Shown: piece by piece, positions 8,080 to 16,189 of the stretch | How the letters are laid out: each line of letters starts with the position of its first letter | Numbering within the stretch: the stretch's first letter is position 1 | DNA from: Legionella_A sp963772805 | GTDB lineage: Bacteria > Pseudomonadota > Gammaproteobacteria > Legionellales > Legionellaceae | Assembly (NCBI GenBank): GCA_963772805.1 | Contig: CAVYYU010000002.1 | Location: 496,001 to 560,000, forward strand | DNA: 64,000 nucleotides | Direction of reading: 5' to 3' | Notes under the pieces: model-generated | What the model saw: only the letters and a program-made list of their open reading frames with translations | Databases searched by the model: none | What the model was told of the DNA's origin: nothing | Position numbers and translations under genes: made by a program

Positions 8080-9334
8080 CAAAAAGAAGCAACGCACATC
8101 CTAAGACAAAAAAGGGAATCAAAATTGTCATGCCTATACGCTGGCTGGCTGTAATGGTGGTCACGACACCGACCAACAAGGGGGCTAAAAAGCTTGTGGC
8201 TTTACCAGACAAAGTATAAAACCCAAAAGAGCGGGTTATCTCTTCCTCACGGGTTAATCTCGAAAGTAGAGCACGACTTGACGCCTGAATAGGGCCTACA
8301 AAAATCCCTATGATGGGCGCAGTTACCCAGAATAGAAAAGTTGATGTTATTATCAGCAAATAACAATAAGTAACAATCAGGCAAATAAGCGAAATCAGGA
8401 TAGTGATTTTAGAGCCTATCCAATCATCAATTAGTGCAAAAAGGGCTGCGCCTAAGCCTGCCGTCAGGTTAATAATGACTCCAAATATCATAATGTCGCT
8501 GATTGATAGTTTAAATGTACCCGCTGCATATACCCCGCCAAGCGCTAAGAGGGTGTTTAAGCCATCGATGTAGATCATCCGCGCGATAAGAAAAATCGAT
8601 AAATCCTTTTGTTGTGGCAAGCTTCGTAGTGTCATCACTAATTCGTGAAAACCAGTCTTAATGGCTTTAGTGAACCTTAATTTTTTTTTCTTTACATCTT
8701 TTACGAAGAGTAACAGGGGCAAACTAAATAAAGATAACCAGACGGCGACAAACATGGGCACAGCTCGGATATTGGCAGCCGCATTCTGCGCTAACCTGTG
8801 TCCTAAATTACCTTGCACAAATACAGTGAGGGAAATAATTAAACAGATAATGCCACCCAAGTAGCCACACGCCCAGGCCCAGCCAGAAATTCGCCCAAGA
8901 TACCCTTTGGGGGCAAGCCTGGGTAGAAATGAATTATAAAATACCGTGGCAACTTCAAGCGCAAAATTACTAACGAATATGCATGTTAAGACAAGTGGAA
9001 TAGAACTGGCTTCGGGATATGAAAACCATAAACACGCAATAGCTGCAGCAGCCAAATAGGTAAAAAAACACAGCCATGCTTTGTGATGACCGCTGAAATC
9101 GGCAATAGCGCCAAGAAACGGACTAACAATGGCGATGAGCAAAGCAGAGGCTGAAATGGTATATCCCCAAAGGGCAGTACCTTGGATAACATTGGGAGCA
9201 ATTCTCTCGGTAAAATAGGTGGCAAAAACAAATGTATAAATAACGACAAAATAAGAGGAGCTAGCAAAATCATAAAGCGCCCAGGAAACAATTTGCCTAA
9301 AGTCAGCTGATCTATTTTGATTCAGTTCATCCAT
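8069..9334 (-). CDS. MFS transporter, UMF1 (Atg22-like) family
   Basis: A 421-residue integral membrane protein with about 12 hydrophobic segments. The N-terminus (VSWALYDFASSSYFVVIYTFVFATYF) carries the WALYDFA signature of the UMF1 family, the bacterial relatives of yeast vacuolar effluxer Atg22. The substrate is unknown. I prefer ATG 9334, preceded by GGAGAG, over the TTG two codons earlier. It is flanked by the GGDEF relic and the accessory region, so it appears to be the last stable gene before the foreign DNA. Confidence 0.8.
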   Translation of the reverse strand: MDELNQNRSADFRQIVSWALYDFASSSYFVVIYTFVFATYFTERIAPNVIQGTALWGYTISASALLIAIVSPFLGAIADFSGHHKAWLCFFTYLAAAAIACLWFSYPEASSIPLVLTCIFVSNFALEVATVFYNSFLPRLAPKGYLGRISGWAWACGYLGGIICLIISLTVFVQGNLGHRLAQNAAANIRAVPMFVAVWLSLFSLPLLLFVKDVKKKKLRFTKAIKTGFHELVMTLRSLPQQKDLSIFLIARMIYIDGLNTLLALGGVYAAGTFKLSISDIMIFGVIINLTAGLGAALFALIDDWIGSKITILISLICLIVTYCYLLIITSTFLFWVTAPIIGIFVGPIQASSRALLSRLTREEEITRSFGFYTLSGKATSFLAPLLVGVVTTITASQRIGMTILIPFFVLGCALLLFVKE

Positions 9335-9546
9335 AACCAACTAGCTCTCCAAATGACGAATATCTAATATAATCTTAACGGAATAAATTTTTCTGCACTA
9401 ACACTAATAGTGTAAAGACAATCGGCATCAGATTCATAGTCTGAATAAACTTCAAATATGTTTGCATTGGAAGCTAAATCACTGGAATAAAATTGTTGCC
9501 AAAGGCTAGGCAACGTCTCTGAGGTTTTTTTACACACCATCGCCTC

Positions 9547-10341
9547 TTGATTTTTTCACGGATTTTTGAATTTACTTCGATCAGCCACCTCTCCCGCGCT
9601 AGGAGTTTGAGTAGTGGGGTCCATACTATTACGTCATTTGCTACTGTTGCCGATAGTTTGGACTTACCAGCTTATGCTTTAAAACGATTGTTGAATCACA
9701 AGATGAATCATGATGTTACAGCAGGGTATATTATGAAAGATGTGGAGCGATTCATCAATGAAGACGAACCCAGCAGCTGTGATGATTTGGTAAAAATGGC
9801 TTTAATCCATCATCAATTTGAGAGTATTCACCCTTTTTATGATGGTAATGGCAGAACAGGGAGAATCCTCAATATTTTATATTTGGTAAAGCAGGGTTTG
9901 CTTGATACGCCCGTTTTGTATTTGTCGCGCTACATTAACCAGAATAAGCAACAATACTATTCATTATTACAAAAAGTTCGCGATGACAACGACTGGGAAT
10001 CCTGGATACTTTTTATGTTAAAAGCAGTTGAAAGTACGGCAAAGCAAACAACACATTTAATTAGTGAGATCCGGGCATTAATGCAAAGCTATAAAGTGGA
10101 AATGAAAGATAAATTACCCAAAGTTTATAGTCATGAATTATTGAATAACTTATTCAAACATCCCTATACCAAAATAGATTTTGTAGTGAGCGATACGGGC
10201 AAATCTCGTCAAACGGCCTCGAAATATTTGGATGAGTTGGTTCAAATTAAATTGTTATCCAAACACAAGATAGCGAAAGATAATTTATATCTGAACGATA
10301 ATCTTTATCGATTATTAATGAATATTCCTGTTGTAGATTAA
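9547..10341 (+). CDS. Fic protein with N-terminus replaced by an integrase fragment
   Basis: The 264-residue frame is a chimera. Residues 31-68 (FATVADSLDLPAYALKRLLN onward to DVER) match the C-terminal end of a P4-type integrase, and nearly match the intact integrase at 13223-14440. Residues 69-264 are the C-terminal part of a Fic protein: the active-site motif HPFYDGNGRTGR is at 95-106, followed by helices and a winged-helix-like C-terminus (SDTGKSRQTASKYLDELVQ). Complete relatives have about 100-150 more residues, including the N-terminal helix that often inhibits AMP transfer. The motif is intact, but no ribosome binding site is evident, so the product may be a deregulated enzyme or a pseudogene. 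Confidence 0.7.
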   Translation: MIFSRIFEFTSISHLSRARSLSSGVHTITSFATVADSLDLPAYALKRLLNHKMNHDVTAGYIMKDVERFINEDEPSSCDDLVKMALIHHQFESIHPFYDGNGRTGRILNILYLVKQGLLDTPVLYLSRYINQNKQQYYSLLQKVRDDNDWESWILFMLKAVESTAKQTTHLISEIRALMQSYKVEMKDKLPKVYSHELLNNLFKHPYTKIDFVVSDTGKSRQTASKYLDELVQIKLLSKHKIAKDNLYLNDNLYRLLMNIPVVD

Positions 10342-10346
10342 ATGCT

Positions 10347-10377
10347 CATGTTAAGAAAATGCGATTTCTTTAACATG
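10347..10377 (+). terminator. Hairpin after the fic gene
   Basis: CATGTTAAGAAA and TTTCTTTAACATG form a 12-bp stem with one bulged base, 5 bases after the fic stop. A short T-rich tract follows. It is probably the native fic terminator. Confidence 0.5.
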
Positions 10378-10411
10378 ACTTTAAGGCCGAGTGAGTTTTA
10401 AATGCGCAGGA

Positions 10412-11529
10412 GGCTTTGTTTCTTAGCTCAATAATTGACCGATCTCGAGTCTTTCTATGAGCGCAGTGTTATTATCTCTGACCCCAAATTTCACCCTAGT
10501 TCGCCACGATGCCGAACAAATATCCAGAAAAGAAGGGATGGAAAGTCCCAAAACAAAAATACAAAGTATCGAACTGGACGGATTATACTGAGTCTTTACG
10601 GCAACGCGGTAACATCACGGTTTGGCTATCGGAGGATGCGATATCTCAGTGGTATGAGTCGGACAGAATCTATGATGGCACTGGTGCTCCGAAGCTTTAC
10701 ACGGATTTTTCCATCATCACCTGCCATGAGATCCGGTTGGTTTACAAACTGCCCCTTCGGCAGTGTCAGGGCTTCATTGACTCCCTGTTTCAGTTAATGA
10801 AGATCTCGTTATCGTGTCCGGATTTCAGTGTGTTGAGCAAGCGGCTTGGAGAATTGGACATCAAAGTTCCACGGTACAAAAAATCGGATAAGCCGGATAA
10901 TAACATCCATGCTATAGCGATTGATTCTACTGGACTAAAGCGTTTTGGACGTGGTGAGTGGCACCAGGAAAAGTATGAGCTATCGAGCAAAGCGAGCTGG
11001 CGCAAGCTTCATTTGGCCATCAACCAGGATCATTATATTGAAGCCTGTGCATTTACGGACAGATTTAGCCATGATGACCAGCAGGTCGAGGGACTATTGG
11101 AGCAAATTACTGATTCAATTGACCATTTTTCTGCCGATGGCGCGTATGAGGAAACACCTGTTTATGACGTGGTAACGGCGCACTCACCCGATGCTGATGT
11201 GGTTATACCACCACGCGCCAACGCCGTTGAGAATGATAAAGCCGCCTCTTTGCGCAATCGTAACATTATTGAAATTGAAACTATGGGGCGAATGCAGTGG
11301 CAGAAAAACAGAGGGTACGGTCGGCGAAATTATTCCGAACTGGGCGTTCAGCGTTACCAACGAACCTTTGGAGATGCGATGCATGCACGGGACTTTCCTC
11401 GCCAACAGCAAGAGGCTATGATCGCGAGTGGTGCACTCAATAAAATGACATCACTGGGGATGCCTCAAAGCCATCGATCCGCCTAAATTTTGTGAAAGAT
11501 GACACTGCGCGGGGTTAAGAAACAAAGCC
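10412..11529 (+). mobile_element. IS5-family insertion sequence, IS903 group
   Basis: A 1118-bp element with inverted ends GGCTTTGTTTCTTA (10412-10425) and its complement at 11516-11529. IS903 ends also begin GGCTTTGTT. One transposase gene fills it. IS903-group elements duplicate 9 bp, but the flanks here (TGCGCAGGA on the left, CTCAGCGGG on the right) do not match. One side has therefore been rearranged since insertion. Confidence 0.85.
10509..11486 (+). CDS. IS903-group DDE transposase
   Basis: A 325-residue transposase that looks intact. The catalytic DDE residues are D139 (AIDSTGLK), D210 (SADGAY) and E277 (NYSELGVQRYQRTFG). The N-terminal NWTDYTESLRQRGNITVWL and the IDSTGLK..G.GEW blocks match the IS903/IS102 transposases closely. 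It cuts and joins the element ends in cis. The start at ATG 10509 gives a slightly longer N-terminus than IS903 itself; an internal start is possible. Other frames inside it are shadows. Confidence 0.9.
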   Translation: MPNKYPEKKGWKVPKQKYKVSNWTDYTESLRQRGNITVWLSEDAISQWYESDRIYDGTGAPKLYTDFSIITCHEIRLVYKLPLRQCQGFIDSLFQLMKISLSCPDFSVLSKRLGELDIKVPRYKKSDKPDNNIHAIAIDSTGLKRFGRGEWHQEKYELSSKASWRKLHLAINQDHYIEACAFTDRFSHDDQQVEGLLEQITDSIDHFSADGAYEETPVYDVVTAHSPDADVVIPPRANAVENDKAASLRNRNIIEIETMGRMQWQKNRGYGRRNYSELGVQRYQRTFGDAMHARDFPRQQQEAMIASGALNKMTSLGMPQSHRSA

Positions 11530-11544
11530 CTCAGCGGGTATATT

Positions 11545-11640
11545 ACATCTCAGAGGGGGGTCAATTTTGGGCGCTGTTTTACCCCCTAAAGGGGTCATTT
11601 TTGCATGCTGATTAACAAGCAAGATCAATGGGGGCAGCTT
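11545..11640. repeat. IS21-like terminal repeats (element relic)
   Basis: Three spaced copies of a motif close to GGGGTCA-TTTT-GCTG-TTA occur at about 11554-11580, 11590-11616 and 11630-11655 (the last degenerate), with ACCCCCTAAAGGGGT between the first two. Multiple 20-25 bp terminal repeats of this type mark the ends of IS21-family elements. No istA or istB gene is present here, so this is an end fragment abutting the IS903-group element. The family call rests on pattern memory. Confidence 0.45.
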
Positions 11641-11741
11641 CAGTTGATTTATAATCATCGAGAGGCGGTTATGGGGCACTTCATTCAAAATGAGAGACTT
11701 TTTGGTGTAAAATTAGGCAAAAAATTAAGAAAAAAGAAGAG

Positions 11742-12035
11742 TTAATTACTAGAAACAGCCGAGTCTAAAATGGATTGGATTTCTTTTGATTTGGTTTTTA
11801 CATCTGTTGAAGCTAATTGCTTAACTATTTCTTCGTTTTCAAATGATCGAATTAAATGAGTTTTTATATTCTTAATAAGTTCTTTTTTGAGCGGCTGAAA
11901 AGAGTCGTTAACTTTTATTGCTTCATACTCTTGTATTAAATCTTCGACACTTGTTTCGCCGTTATTTGTGTTTTTTTGAATGTAGTCTATAAATTTTTTA
12001 TCTGGAACTTGTATAAGATCTGAGTCTTTCAGGAG
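11742..12035 (-). pseudogene. In-frame continuation of the 12036-12608 gene after a stop codon
   Basis: Reading on in exactly the same frame past the TAA at 12036-12038 gives 97 more sense codons to a TAA at 11742-11744, with a charged helical composition (for example DKKFIDYIQKN, SVEDLIQEYEAIK). There is no ATG, GTG or TTG in the frame that could start a separate gene. The simplest reading is one gene of about 288 codons interrupted by a nonsense mutation. Readthrough of TAA or a CTG start (12030-12032) are less likely alternatives. Confidence 0.55.
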
Positions 12036-12608
12036 TTAATTTATATATTCCCTAATTTTTGTATCATCCCATCCGGACTCATAGAGATCGGGAGTGGCAA
12101 TTCTTCCATACAACTGTCCAATAATGTGGCCCACTTTGGCCTGAAATACTGGCTCAATTCCTAATACCCTATTTTCCAATAATTTGGCATAGTGCTCTTC
12201 CGTTCTAAATGAAAACGAGAGGGGAAGTATAGCAACCATGTCCTCAGTGAAAGGAGCGATTGTGGGCAAAAAGAAAAATGTTTTTTGATCAGTATTGTTC
12301 AGCAATTTTGAAAGTTTATCTTTAAGTCGATCCAGCGCATCTCGTGGTAATAGTTTTTCATTGCCGATAGTGACTGGCTTTATCTCATCAATTAATATAC
12401 GTCTGATTACACTTTTTAAGCTTCTCACCAAACAAACATTCACATGACTAAGCTTAGGTTTACGTTTTGCAGTTTTAACTAAATCACAAGACTGAGTCAA
12501 GACCATGACATATTTGATCTCACCATCAGAGGGTTTAATTCCAGGATAAAATTCGTTAAAGCGATCTCGAAATTGACCGTCAACTTTTAATATATCACCT
12601 TGTAACAA
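12036..12608 (-). CDS. Hypothetical protein, probably a truncated gene product
   Basis: The 190-residue frame starts at TTG 12608 with LQGDILKVDGQF and contains VMVLTQSCDLVKTAKR near residues 54-69. A segment of this kind (LQGDI...LTQSCDL) is typical of uncharacterised accessory-gene proteins found beside integrases and defence genes. No enzyme motif is recognised. No ribosome binding site precedes the TTG and the frame is open a little further upstream to a TAG, so the true N-terminus is unclear. Together with 11742-12035 it probably formed one longer gene. A 57-residue gene lies 50 bases upstream on the same strand. Confidence 0.5.
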   Translation of the reverse strand: MLQGDILKVDGQFRDRFNEFYPGIKPSDGEIKYVMVLTQSCDLVKTAKRKPKLSHVNVCLVRSLKSVIRRILIDEIKPVTIGNEKLLPRDALDRLKDKLSKLLNNTDQKTFFFLPTIAPFTEDMVAILPLSFSFRTEEHYAKLLENRVLGIEPVFQAKVGHIIGQLYGRIATPDLYESGWDDTKIREYIN

Positions 12609-12658
12609 TGACGATTCGGAACTGTTAGTCTAATAAACATAAGCGGGGATCGTATCGG

Positions 12659-12832
12659 TCACAATGAACTCAGCTTCCTATCCATTTCAGCTCTAAGAAG
12701 AAAAGCTTCATTTGATTTAGATTCAAACTCTTTTAAGTTTGCTTTAGCGACGCTTAGAGTAGCCTTTGAAATATGCGGCTTTTCATGGTGTGGTTTGGTT
12801 TCTTTTTTCAAAGCTGTGTTTTGTCTGTTCAT
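12659..12832 (-). CDS. Small hypothetical protein (57 residues)
   Basis: A short gene starting at ATG 12832 with GGGAGAG at 6-7 bases upstream, a good ribosome binding site. The product (MNRQNTALKKETKPHHEKPH to RAEMDRKLSSL) is basic and helical with no signal peptide or membrane segment. It is the first gene of a likely two-gene minus-strand unit with the interrupted gene at 12036-12608, and could be a partner protein or a small DNA-binding factor. I do not recognise it. It ends the accessory segment lying just outside the island boundary. Confidence 0.5.
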   Translation of the reverse strand: MNRQNTALKKETKPHHEKPHISKATLSVAKANLKEFESKSNEAFLLRAEMDRKLSSL

Positions 12833-12968
12833 TATTCTCTCCCTTTAGTTCCAAGTATAGCTGTGTTTTAGGAGAAAATCATCTCGTCTTATTGTAGTTG
12901 ATTGCTATCTGTTATTTTTAACTGCCCCATCAGTGCCCCTTGGAGAGGATTTATTTTTTGATGACGCT

Positions 12969-13034
12969 CGTAACTACTTGATTTTATTGGTGGGCCCACT
13001 AGGACTTGAACCTAGGACCAACGGATTATGAGTC
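12969..13034. repeat. Left attachment repeat of the genomic island
   Basis: A 66-bp sequence repeated directly at 21610-21675 with a single mismatch (T or C at the fifteenth base). It contains the 3' 47 bases (12988-13034) of the tRNA(CAU) gene that is complete at the right end. It is the truncated tRNA copy left by integration, so the island occupies 8641 bp between equivalent points. Confidence 0.92.
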
Positions 13035-13152
13035 TGTAAAATACCCCTTTTAATCACTTTTATTGATTTCTAACTTCTTTCAAAAACCTTTTAAATACAA
13101 GGGTTTTAAGCCATAATCGACACTATTAAATTTTTTATTGTTTTAAATAATC

Positions 13153-13202
13153 TGTCTACATTGTGTCTACATGAGAATTTTGTCTACATGAAATGTCTAC
13201 AT
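13153..13202. repeat. Four TGTCTACAT repeats, candidate integrase arm sites
   Basis: The 9-mer TGTCTACAT occurs at 13153, 13164, 13181 and 13194, all in one orientation, between the left attachment repeat and the integrase start. A further copy and a one-base variant lie at 21563 and 21574 near the right attachment repeat. Clustered short repeats at both ends of an element, inside the att sites, are what arm-type binding sites of tyrosine recombinases look like. They could also regulate int. Confidence 0.6.
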
Positions 13203-13222
13203 GAAGTTGTCGAGGTGAAAAC

Positions 13223-14440
13223 ATGGCTGCTAATCAAAATAGTTTGAGACTGACAAAATCGGTCATTGATAAACTCGAAGCGGTTCCCGGTAAAGATCAA
13301 TGTTTTTATCGGGATGAAACTCTGAAGGGTTTTGCTTTGAGGATTACCAGTAGCGGTATGAAAAGCTTCATTGTTGAAACACGCATCAATGGCAAAGTAA
13401 AAAGAGTCACTCTGGGTAAGTATGGCAATATTACTGCGGAGGAGGCAAGAAAACAGGCTAAAGCCTTGTTGGGTAGTGTTGCCAAAGGGGATGATCCTGT
13501 TGCCGAGAAGAAAACCAAAAAGGTCAATGCCATGACCTTAAAACAGGTACTTAATGATTATTTAAAAGCTCGAAAAGATTTAAAACCAAGAACTTTGACT
13601 GACTATCATTGTGTGCTCCATGAAGTGGTACCTGATTGGCTGGATAAGCCCATCGCCAAAATTACTCGCGAGATGATCGCCAAACGTCATGCACAGCATG
13701 GGACTACTAATAGCAAAGCACGGGCTAATAATGCCATGAGAGTATTAAGAGCTATATTTAATTTTGCCATGTATGAATACCAAACAGGAGATGGCCAGCC
13801 GATTATTGTAGTTAATCCGGTAAAATACCTTTCTCATACCCGCGGATGGTTTCGCGTGGATCGTAAGCAAACCGTTATAAAATCTCATCAATTGGCTGAT
13901 TGGTATAATGGTATTATGCAATTAGTAGAAGGGGATAATTATCGAAATGCGCTACTATGGCATGATTACTTCCTTTTGCTGTTGTTTACTGGAATGCGTA
14001 AAACTGAAGCAGGCTCCTTACGATGGGAAGATATCGATCTGAAATCCAAAACCATTACATTACAAGATACCAAAAACAGAGAAGTTCACACCCTGCCAAT
14101 GTCTGATTTTATTTACGAGCTTCTTGATCGAAGAAGTCATCAGAAAACCAGTGAGTTTATCTTTCCAGCGGATAGTAAAACGGGCTATATCTACGAACCT
14201 AAAAAAGCCGTGTTAAAAGTAGTTGAATTGTCAGGTGTCTCATTCACCTTGCATGACTTGCGCCGAACCTTTGCAACTATTGCAGAAAGTCTTGATCTAC
14301 CGGCTTATGCTTTGAAACGATTATTAAATCACAAGATGGGTAATGATGTTACAGCAGGATATATCATGCGAGATGTTGAAAGGCTGAGAAAGCCAATGCA
14401 GCACATTTCAAATTTTTTAATGAAACAGATAAAAGGATAG
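13223..14440 (+). CDS. int: P4-type tyrosine integrase of the island
   Basis: A 405-residue site-specific recombinase that should insert and excise the island at the tRNA(CAU) gene. It has an N-terminal DUF4102 domain (about 8-95), a core-binding domain (about 104-195) and a C-terminal catalytic domain. The catalytic residues are R259 (GMRKTE), K284 (DTKNR), H344 and R347 (HDLRRTF), H370 (LLNHKMG) and the nucleophile Y380 (AGYIMRDVER). All are present, so it should be active. The ATG follows GAGGTG. It lies 190 bases inside the left att repeat, and the next gene starts 7 bases after its stop, implying co-transcription. Confidence 0.95.
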   Translation: MAANQNSLRLTKSVIDKLEAVPGKDQCFYRDETLKGFALRITSSGMKSFIVETRINGKVKRVTLGKYGNITAEEARKQAKALLGSVAKGDDPVAEKKTKKVNAMTLKQVLNDYLKARKDLKPRTLTDYHCVLHEVVPDWLDKPIAKITREMIAKRHAQHGTTNSKARANNAMRVLRAIFNFAMYEYQTGDGQPIIVVNPVKYLSHTRGWFRVDRKQTVIKSHQLADWYNGIMQLVEGDNYRNALLWHDYFLLLLFTGMRKTEAGSLRWEDIDLKSKTITLQDTKNREVHTLPMSDFIYELLDRRSHQKTSEFIFPADSKTGYIYEPKKAVLKVVELSGVSFTLHDLRRTFATIAESLDLPAYALKRLLNHKMGNDVTAGYIMRDVERLRKPMQHISNFLMKQIKG

Positions 14441-14447
14441 GTTTGAT

Positions 14448-15950
14448 ATGAAACCTCTGCGTATTTTTATCAGCAGTGTACAAAAAGAATTTGTTAAGGA
14501 TAGATTGGCTTTGCGTGATTGGTTGCGTAATGATCCACTCATGCGTAAATTCTTTGAACCGTTTATATTTGAGGATGTTCCAGCATTAGATCGCCGTGCA
14601 GATGAACTTTATTTGAGTGAAGTTGCACGCTGCGATGTGTATATCGGATTACTTGGTAATGATTATGGTCATGAAGAAATGAAGGGCCTATCTCCTACGG
14701 AACTTGAATTTAATGAAGCTACAGCATGTCATAAAAATCGCCTCATTTTTGTAAAAGGAATTCATAATAAAGATCGTCATCCGAAAATGCTTGCCTTGAT
14801 TCAGCGTGTGGGTAATGAGCTGATACGGCGTCGCTATACAAGTATGTCCGAGTTAATTGGCGGTGTTTATGCCGCATTAGTACAGTATTTAGAAGAGCAT
14901 GATTTAATTCGCAATGGGCCGTTTGATTCAGCAGCTTGCCGTAATGCTACCCTGGATGATCTGGATGACGAGCGAATGGCTTTTTTCTTGCGGAGTGCAA
15001 AACGGGCGCGTGGTTTTCCGTTACAAGAAGGTGCTACACCATTTGAATTATTAACCCATTTAAATTTGTTGGATTCAGGTAGGCCAACTCATGCCGCTAT
15101 TTTATTGTTTGGACGACAACCACAACGGTTTTTGATTTCTTCTGAGGTGAAATGTGCCCACTTTCATGGTGTGCAGGTAGCAAAACCCATCCCATCCTAT
15201 CAAGTTTATAAAGGAACGGTGTTTGACCTGGTAGATCAAGCCGTAGACTTTGTTATGTCTAAGATTAATTTATGGGTTGGTACTCGTGAGGCTGGACCTC
15301 AAGCACCAGTCGCGTATGAAATTCCGCGTGAAGTAGTGGCTGAGGCAATTGTGAATGCTGTGGCGCATCGTGATTACACCAGCAATGGTAGTGTTCAAGT
15401 CATGCTATTTGCTGATCGTTTGGAGGTGTGGAACCCAGGTGGTTTGCCCGCATCATTAACCTTAGAAAAGCTACGACACCCGCATGGTTCTGTTCCTGGG
15501 AATCCATTATTAGCAGAACCACTTTATCTGACCAAATACATCGAGCGCATGGGTACTGGCACCGGTGATATGATTCGTCGTTGCCATGAAGTCGGGTTGC
15601 CAGAGCCTTTGTTTTCTATATCGGATGGATTTGTAACCACTATTTGGCGTAAGCCCAGGGAGGTTTCTGATCAAACTACCGGGGAAGTTACCGGGGAAGT
15701 TACCGGGGAAGTTACCGGGGAAGTTGAGCGAGTCGTATTGGTCATTCGAGGCGAGATGAAGCGCGTTGAAATTCAGAATGCGCTAGGCTTGCGCCATGAA
15801 GACTATTTTCGTGAAGCTTATTTGATTCCTGCTTTACAAGCAAACTGTATTGCTATGACTATTCCGGATAAACCCAAAAGCAGTCGACAAAAGTACCGAC
15901 TTACGGATAAAGGGATTGCATTACAAGCTAATTTATTAAAAATTAAATAA
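14448..15950 (+). CDS. DUF4062 - HATPase_c_4 - winged-helix protein
   Basis: The 500-residue protein begins with a DUF4062 domain (about 1-90; MKPLRIFISSVQKEF, ARCDVYIGLLGNDYG), a Rossmann-like module often found at the N-terminus of STAND and other defence proteins. A COG2865-type region follows: a central domain (about 170-290), then a GHKL-type ATP-binding domain with EAIVNAVAHRDY (299-310), NPGGLP (329-334) and GTGTGDM (369-375). Four copies of TGEV (411-426) link to a C-terminal winged helix. Usual COG2865 proteins start with an AlbA_2/Schlafen domain; here DUF4062 replaces it. It probably senses or regulates on ATP binding, possibly in island defence or control. It is co-transcribed with int. 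Confidence 0.75.
   Translation: MKPLRIFISSVQKEFVKDRLALRDWLRNDPLMRKFFEPFIFEDVPALDRRADELYLSEVARCDVYIGLLGNDYGHEEMKGLSPTELEFNEATACHKNRLIFVKGIHNKDRHPKMLALIQRVGNELIRRRYTSMSELIGGVYAALVQYLEEHDLIRNGPFDSAACRNATLDDLDDERMAFFLRSAKRARGFPLQEGATPFELLTHLNLLDSGRPTHAAILLFGRQPQRFLISSEVKCAHFHGVQVAKPIPSYQVYKGTVFDLVDQAVDFVMSKINLWVGTREAGPQAPVAYEIPREVVAEAIVNAVAHRDYTSNGSVQVMLFADRLEVWNPGGLPASLTLEKLRHPHGSVPGNPLLAEPLYLTKYIERMGTGTGDMIRRCHEVGLPEPLFSISDGFVTTIWRKPREVSDQTTGEVTGEVTGEVTGEVERVVLVIRGEMKRVEIQNALGLRHEDYFREAYLIPALQANCIAMTIPDKPKSSRQKYRLTDKGIALQANLLKIK
15676..15727 (+). repeat. 12-bp tandem repeat coding for TGEV
   Basis: The unit ACCGGGGAAGTT is repeated four times in frame inside the DUF4062-HATPase gene, with an almost perfect match between copies. 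The number of units is likely to vary between strains by slippage without breaking the frame, changing linker length before the winged helix. Confidence 0.8.
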
Positions 15951-15994
15951 ATGCAGGGGATAAGTTTATATAGTTTCAGACATATAAAATAAGC

Positions 15995-16084
15995 GAGGGA
16001 CAAAAGGGACAAGAGGGGCATCCACGCTATTACTGGGTTTGAGCTGCCCCAACCTTGTTTTATATCAATGGGACGCATGGGACA
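15995..16084 (+). repeat. Left cluster of GGGACA/TGCCCC motifs
   Basis: Short motifs GGGACAAAAGGGACAAGAGG (from 15997), TGCCCCAAC (16045-16053) and GGGACGCATGGGACA (16070-16084) crowd this spacer. Similar motifs occur in the opposite orientation at 19333-19422, on the other side of the regulator, helicase and TraK genes. They may be iterons or regulatory sites of the island's replication or transfer module. That is inference. Confidence 0.4.
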
Positions 16085-16159
16085 CATTCATTTTTAAAAC
16101 CATTTTCAGTATCAATCAATATCATTCGATAACACCGCTTTGAATACGATCTTTTTAGC

Positions 16160-16189
16160 TTGACAACCTTTGATAGAATACGCGATACT
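16160..16189 (+). promoter_or_regulatory. Candidate sigma70 promoter of the regulator-helicase unit
   Basis: TTGACA (16160-16165) is followed after 18 bases by GATACT (16184-16189). A perfect palindrome, CAGCAT-T-ATGCTG, lies downstream at 16336-16348, 28 bases before the AlpA-like gene, and could be an operator in the leader. Confidence 0.5.

Noticed and set aside
10435..10797. 120-codon frame overlapping the transposase start
   Set aside because: It is out of frame with the DDE transposase and has no motif; a shadow.
11605..11745. 46-residue plus-strand frame (MLINKQDQWGQLQLIYNHRE...)
   Set aside because: Its first half is made of the IS21-like terminal repeats and there is no ribosome site; a chance frame is more likely.
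12988..13034. Second tRNA gene at the left end of the island
   Set aside because: Only the 3' 47 bases match; the D arm and 5' acceptor strand are missing, so it is the att copy and not a gene.
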